Source: a virus. Taken from it: DNA of 21,288 nt. Below, piece after piece: positions 19,687 through 21,288 of this stretch. Where the stretch lies: positions 1 through 21,288 of the IMG/VR virus record IMGVR_UViG_3300031951_001409; one strand, 5' to 3'. Numbering within the stretch: position 1 is the stretch's first letter; each line of letters begins with the position of its first letter. The position numbers and the translations under genes are program-made. Below the pieces are notes generated by a model that was given only the letters and a program-made list of their open reading frames with translations, was not told the DNA's origin and did no database searches.

Positions 19687-20022
19687 TTATGGCTTTAAGG
19701 TGTCGAGATTCCCATTGGTCTCAGGCGTTTGGGTGTTGCCCTCGGTCGAGATCAGCCAATTGCCATTTGGATCAGTGACCAAATACTGATTGGTGTCGGC
19801 GACCGACACATCGGGGCGGGGGAACCGCAGATTAATACGCTCGGTCTTTCGGGCAGGCAACCGATAGGGGTCGAATTGATCGCGACACCCCTCGTCGCAT
19901 ACCCGCAAACCCGGGAAATTCGGGTCGGGCATCAAAGCGGTGAAATACCGCTTCATCTTGCAACGGTCGCATACTCCGATTGCAAGTGAGGGTTGACCAA
20001 TCGTGTCGAGGAATACCGGCAT
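19687..20022 (-). CDS. Small virion-region protein with zinc-ribbon-like cysteines, 111 aa
   Basis: Four cysteines are placed as Cys18-x2-Cys21 and Cys42-x3-Cys46, a pattern able to hold one metal ion. The sequence around them (GVCDRCKMKRYFTALMPDPN, then LRVCDEGCRDQFDPYRLPAR) and the following 'NLRFPRPD' form a block I recognise in short proteins next to connector genes of similar phages, without a known function. The last 40 residues are polar and probably disordered. The ATG has GAGGTGA upstream, made from the last codon and stop of the adaptor-like gene. A structural role at the neck, or in attaching the fibres encoded next, is suggested by position only. Confidence 0.8.
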   Translation of the reverse strand: MPVFLDTIGQPSLAIGVCDRCKMKRYFTALMPDPNFPGLRVCDEGCRDQFDPYRLPARKTERINLRFPRPDVSVADTNQYLVTDPNGNWLISTEGNTQTPETNGNLDTLKP

Positions 20023-20025
20023 GGG

Positions 20026-21099
20026 TCACCTCGTGTACACGGATATATTCGGAGCCCAGTAAATCGGGGATTTGTCGCGCTCTTCCTGCTCGGCCTCGTT
20101 AAACGTCTTGTCGGCTTGCTTTTCGAGGTATGCAACTCGGTCGAGCGGAACTGTGGGGAGGATCATGCTCATGCGGTGCGCAAGCATGTTACCAATGGCG
20201 AGATACCAGCGGTCCGGGATTTCGAGCTGGCCCGACAGATCGCCCACATCCATGATCTGGCGCGAGTACCAGACGGTCATCTGGATAAAAGGGTCCGAGG
20301 GCGTAGGCCAGAGCACCACCTTCGGCACCGGGATCGTGCGTTCGAAGTAGAACTGGTAGGGCTGATTCGCCGTGAAGTTCTTGTTCGGCAAGTTCGTGTA
20401 GTCGTCGCGGTTCAGACGGCTCATCTGGATCTCGCGGCTATTATTACCCAGATAGAACTCGCGGAGCGCAAGGACGGTACCACCGGAGGCCACGGCGCGG
20501 TATGCGATCACGTTAGCGCCCGGGTCGATGTTCGTCCAGAGCCACTCATTGTCGGACACGACCACCGCTCCGAGGTCAGTCAGGGTGTTCCACGTGGAAC
20601 CGTCCACCGAATACTCGTAGCGAATGTTCCACGTAGCACTACCGCCACCAGCGACGAAGGGTAGGATACCGATCGAGCCAATATATACCGGGTTGTTGCT
20701 GCCGTAGTTGACCGAAATGTTCCCGTTCGCCGACGTCTGCTGGCAGTACGTGTCGATGTCGCCGTCGAACGCGTTGAATACCACACCACCCGCCGAAGTC
20801 GCGTAATTCCCGCTCGGACGGTCCATCGTGCGGTAAAGTACATTGAGCGTGTCGACCGCACCCAACGGTAGTTCGTAGGTGTACTGCTCCGCTTTGAGTC
20901 CGATCACGGTCTCGTTGATCGCCCAGTATTGGATACCCTTGTTGATCAGCGAGGAGAGGAGATAGAACAGATTGCGTTTGGCCGACACGACCTGCTCGAC
21001 GGTCAGCTCCTCGGCAAGCTTACCACAAGCACGAGCGCTATCGTCGATCAGGTTCTGAACGCTGATTACGGTAGTGCCAACGGTGCCTGAATATGCCAT
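20026..21099 (-). CDS. Head-tail adaptor-like protein with a discoidin-like inserted domain, 357 aa
   Basis: Residues 10-90 are helical followed by a beta segment (VQNLIDDSARACGKLAEELT, then KRNLFYLLSSLINKGIQYWA), in the style of gp4/gp11-type proteins that complete the portal in short-tailed phages. Residues about 95-218 have the pattern of an F5/8 type C (discoidin) jelly-roll: AFDGDIDTYCQQ, RYEYSVDGSTWNTL and a closing LREFYLG. The adaptor-like part resumes at about 222-357 with SRLNRDDYTNLPNKNF, VVLWPTPSDPF, and the C-terminal helices ending PNISVYTR. The ATG has GGGGTGG upstream. The next gene starts three bases after its stop. The core role is inferred from pattern. Such inserts often bind glycans. 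Confidence 0.65.
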   Translation of the reverse strand: MAYSGTVGTTVISVQNLIDDSARACGKLAEELTVEQVVSAKRNLFYLLSSLINKGIQYWAINETVIGLKAEQYTYELPLGAVDTLNVLYRTMDRPSGNYATSAGGVVFNAFDGDIDTYCQQTSANGNISVNYGSNNPVYIGSIGILPFVAGGGSATWNIRYEYSVDGSTWNTLTDLGAVVVSDNEWLWTNIDPGANVIAYRAVASGGTVLALREFYLGNNSREIQMSRLNRDDYTNLPNKNFTANQPYQFYFERTIPVPKVVLWPTPSDPFIQMTVWYSRQIMDVGDLSGQLEIPDRWYLAIGNMLAHRMSMILPTVPLDRVAYLEKQADKTFNEAEQEERDKSPIYWAPNISVYTR

Positions 21100-21102
21100 C
21101 TA

Positions 21103-21288
21103 TTACCACCCCGGACAGTTCCAACGTTTAAGTGATGCGGCTTTCCGGGTCGGACGACCTTTATCGTCTTTCAATGGCCCCGGGTTGCCCTCCATTCTGG
21201 CGCAGAACGAATCTTTGCGCGGCCCACCTTGCGGCTGAGGGGCTTTAAGATCGCTGCCAGTTGCACGATTATACTTCTCTCGACCCTT
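21103..21288 (-). CDS. C-terminal end of a small Cys-containing phage protein (partial)
   Basis: The frame runs in from the right edge and ends with TAA at 21105-21103, three bases before the ATG of the adaptor-like gene. The visible 61 residues are basic and polar, with the motif DSFCARMEGNPGPLKDDKGR and the ending ASLKRWNCPGW. The 'SFCARM.G......P.RKA..LKRWNC' pattern, with two cysteines about 30 residues apart, is widespread at the C-terminus of short phage proteins (the DUF6321-like type as I recall it). Its function is unknown. Its position upstream of the connector genes suggests a virion or head-assembly role. The start lies outside the window, so length is unknown. Confidence 0.8.
   Translation of the reverse strand, partial: KGREKYNRATGSDLKAPQPQGGPRKDSFCARMEGNPGPLKDDKGRPTRKAASLKRWNCPGW

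Noticed and set aside
21268-21273. Possible TATAAT box on the minus strand at the right edge
   Set aside because: It lies inside a coding frame, and the matching -35 position is outside the window, so it cannot be judged.

Overview
The window is one continuous block of tailed-phage late genes. Every credible gene is on the minus strand, so it reads from right to left. Genes are packed almost end to end with ATGA, GTGA, TGATG and TAATG start/stop overlaps. There is one real intergenic gap, about 60 bases at 10814-10873, and it carries a near-consensus sigma-70 promoter. The protein types suggest a short-tailed (podovirus-like) phage of a Gram-negative bacterium: adaptor proteins, a probable tail nozzle, several large internal or ejection-type virion proteins, a GH24 endolysin and a 3TM holin. 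The style resembles phages known mainly from aquatic metagenomes. I cannot name the host or a close relative from sequence alone.

Layout in transcription order. (1) 21288-19687, connector block: the C-terminal end of a small Cys-containing protein, a head-tail adaptor-like protein carrying a discoidin-like inserted domain, and a small protein with a zinc-ribbon-like CxxC...CxxxC pattern. (2) 19681-13408, host-contact block: three fibre or beta-solenoid genes (392, 1111 and 524 aa) and a 54-aa protein. The two larger genes look lower in GC than their flanks. The 524-aa fibre has eight exact-length 17-residue repeats. (3) 13384-10874, lysis block: a 51-aa protein, several small membrane proteins (67, 30, 148 and 202 aa), a three-segment holin and a GTG-started endolysin. 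The 51-aa and 30-aa genes are very short but well supported by spacing or overlaps. (4) The promoter, whose -35 box contains the endolysin stop codon. (5) 10813-1, second virion block: an SU10-type adaptor, a 410-aa beta-rich virion protein, a probable tail nozzle with two inserted beta domains, an 80-aa protein, a 1229-aa mosaic virion protein with several repeat tracts, two helical ejection-type proteins (359 and 539 aa), and the first 14 codons of another gene.

How the parts fit together (inference from families and order): adaptors and nozzle would form the neck and short tail, fibres and solenoids would bind the cell surface, the 359/539/1229-aa proteins and possibly the one cut at the left edge would be ejected into the cell with the DNA, and holin plus endolysin would release progeny. 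The promoter would allow group 5 to be transcribed separately from the lysis block.

The most notable signals are accessory beta domains inserted into connector and tail-core proteins, the repeat-rich fibre and 1229-aa genes, an enlarged lysis region without a recognisable spanin, and the promoter built into the end of the endolysin gene. I found no CRISPR array, tRNA, insertion sequence, integrase, reverse transcriptase or clear terminator. No stretch over 300 bases lacks a gene.
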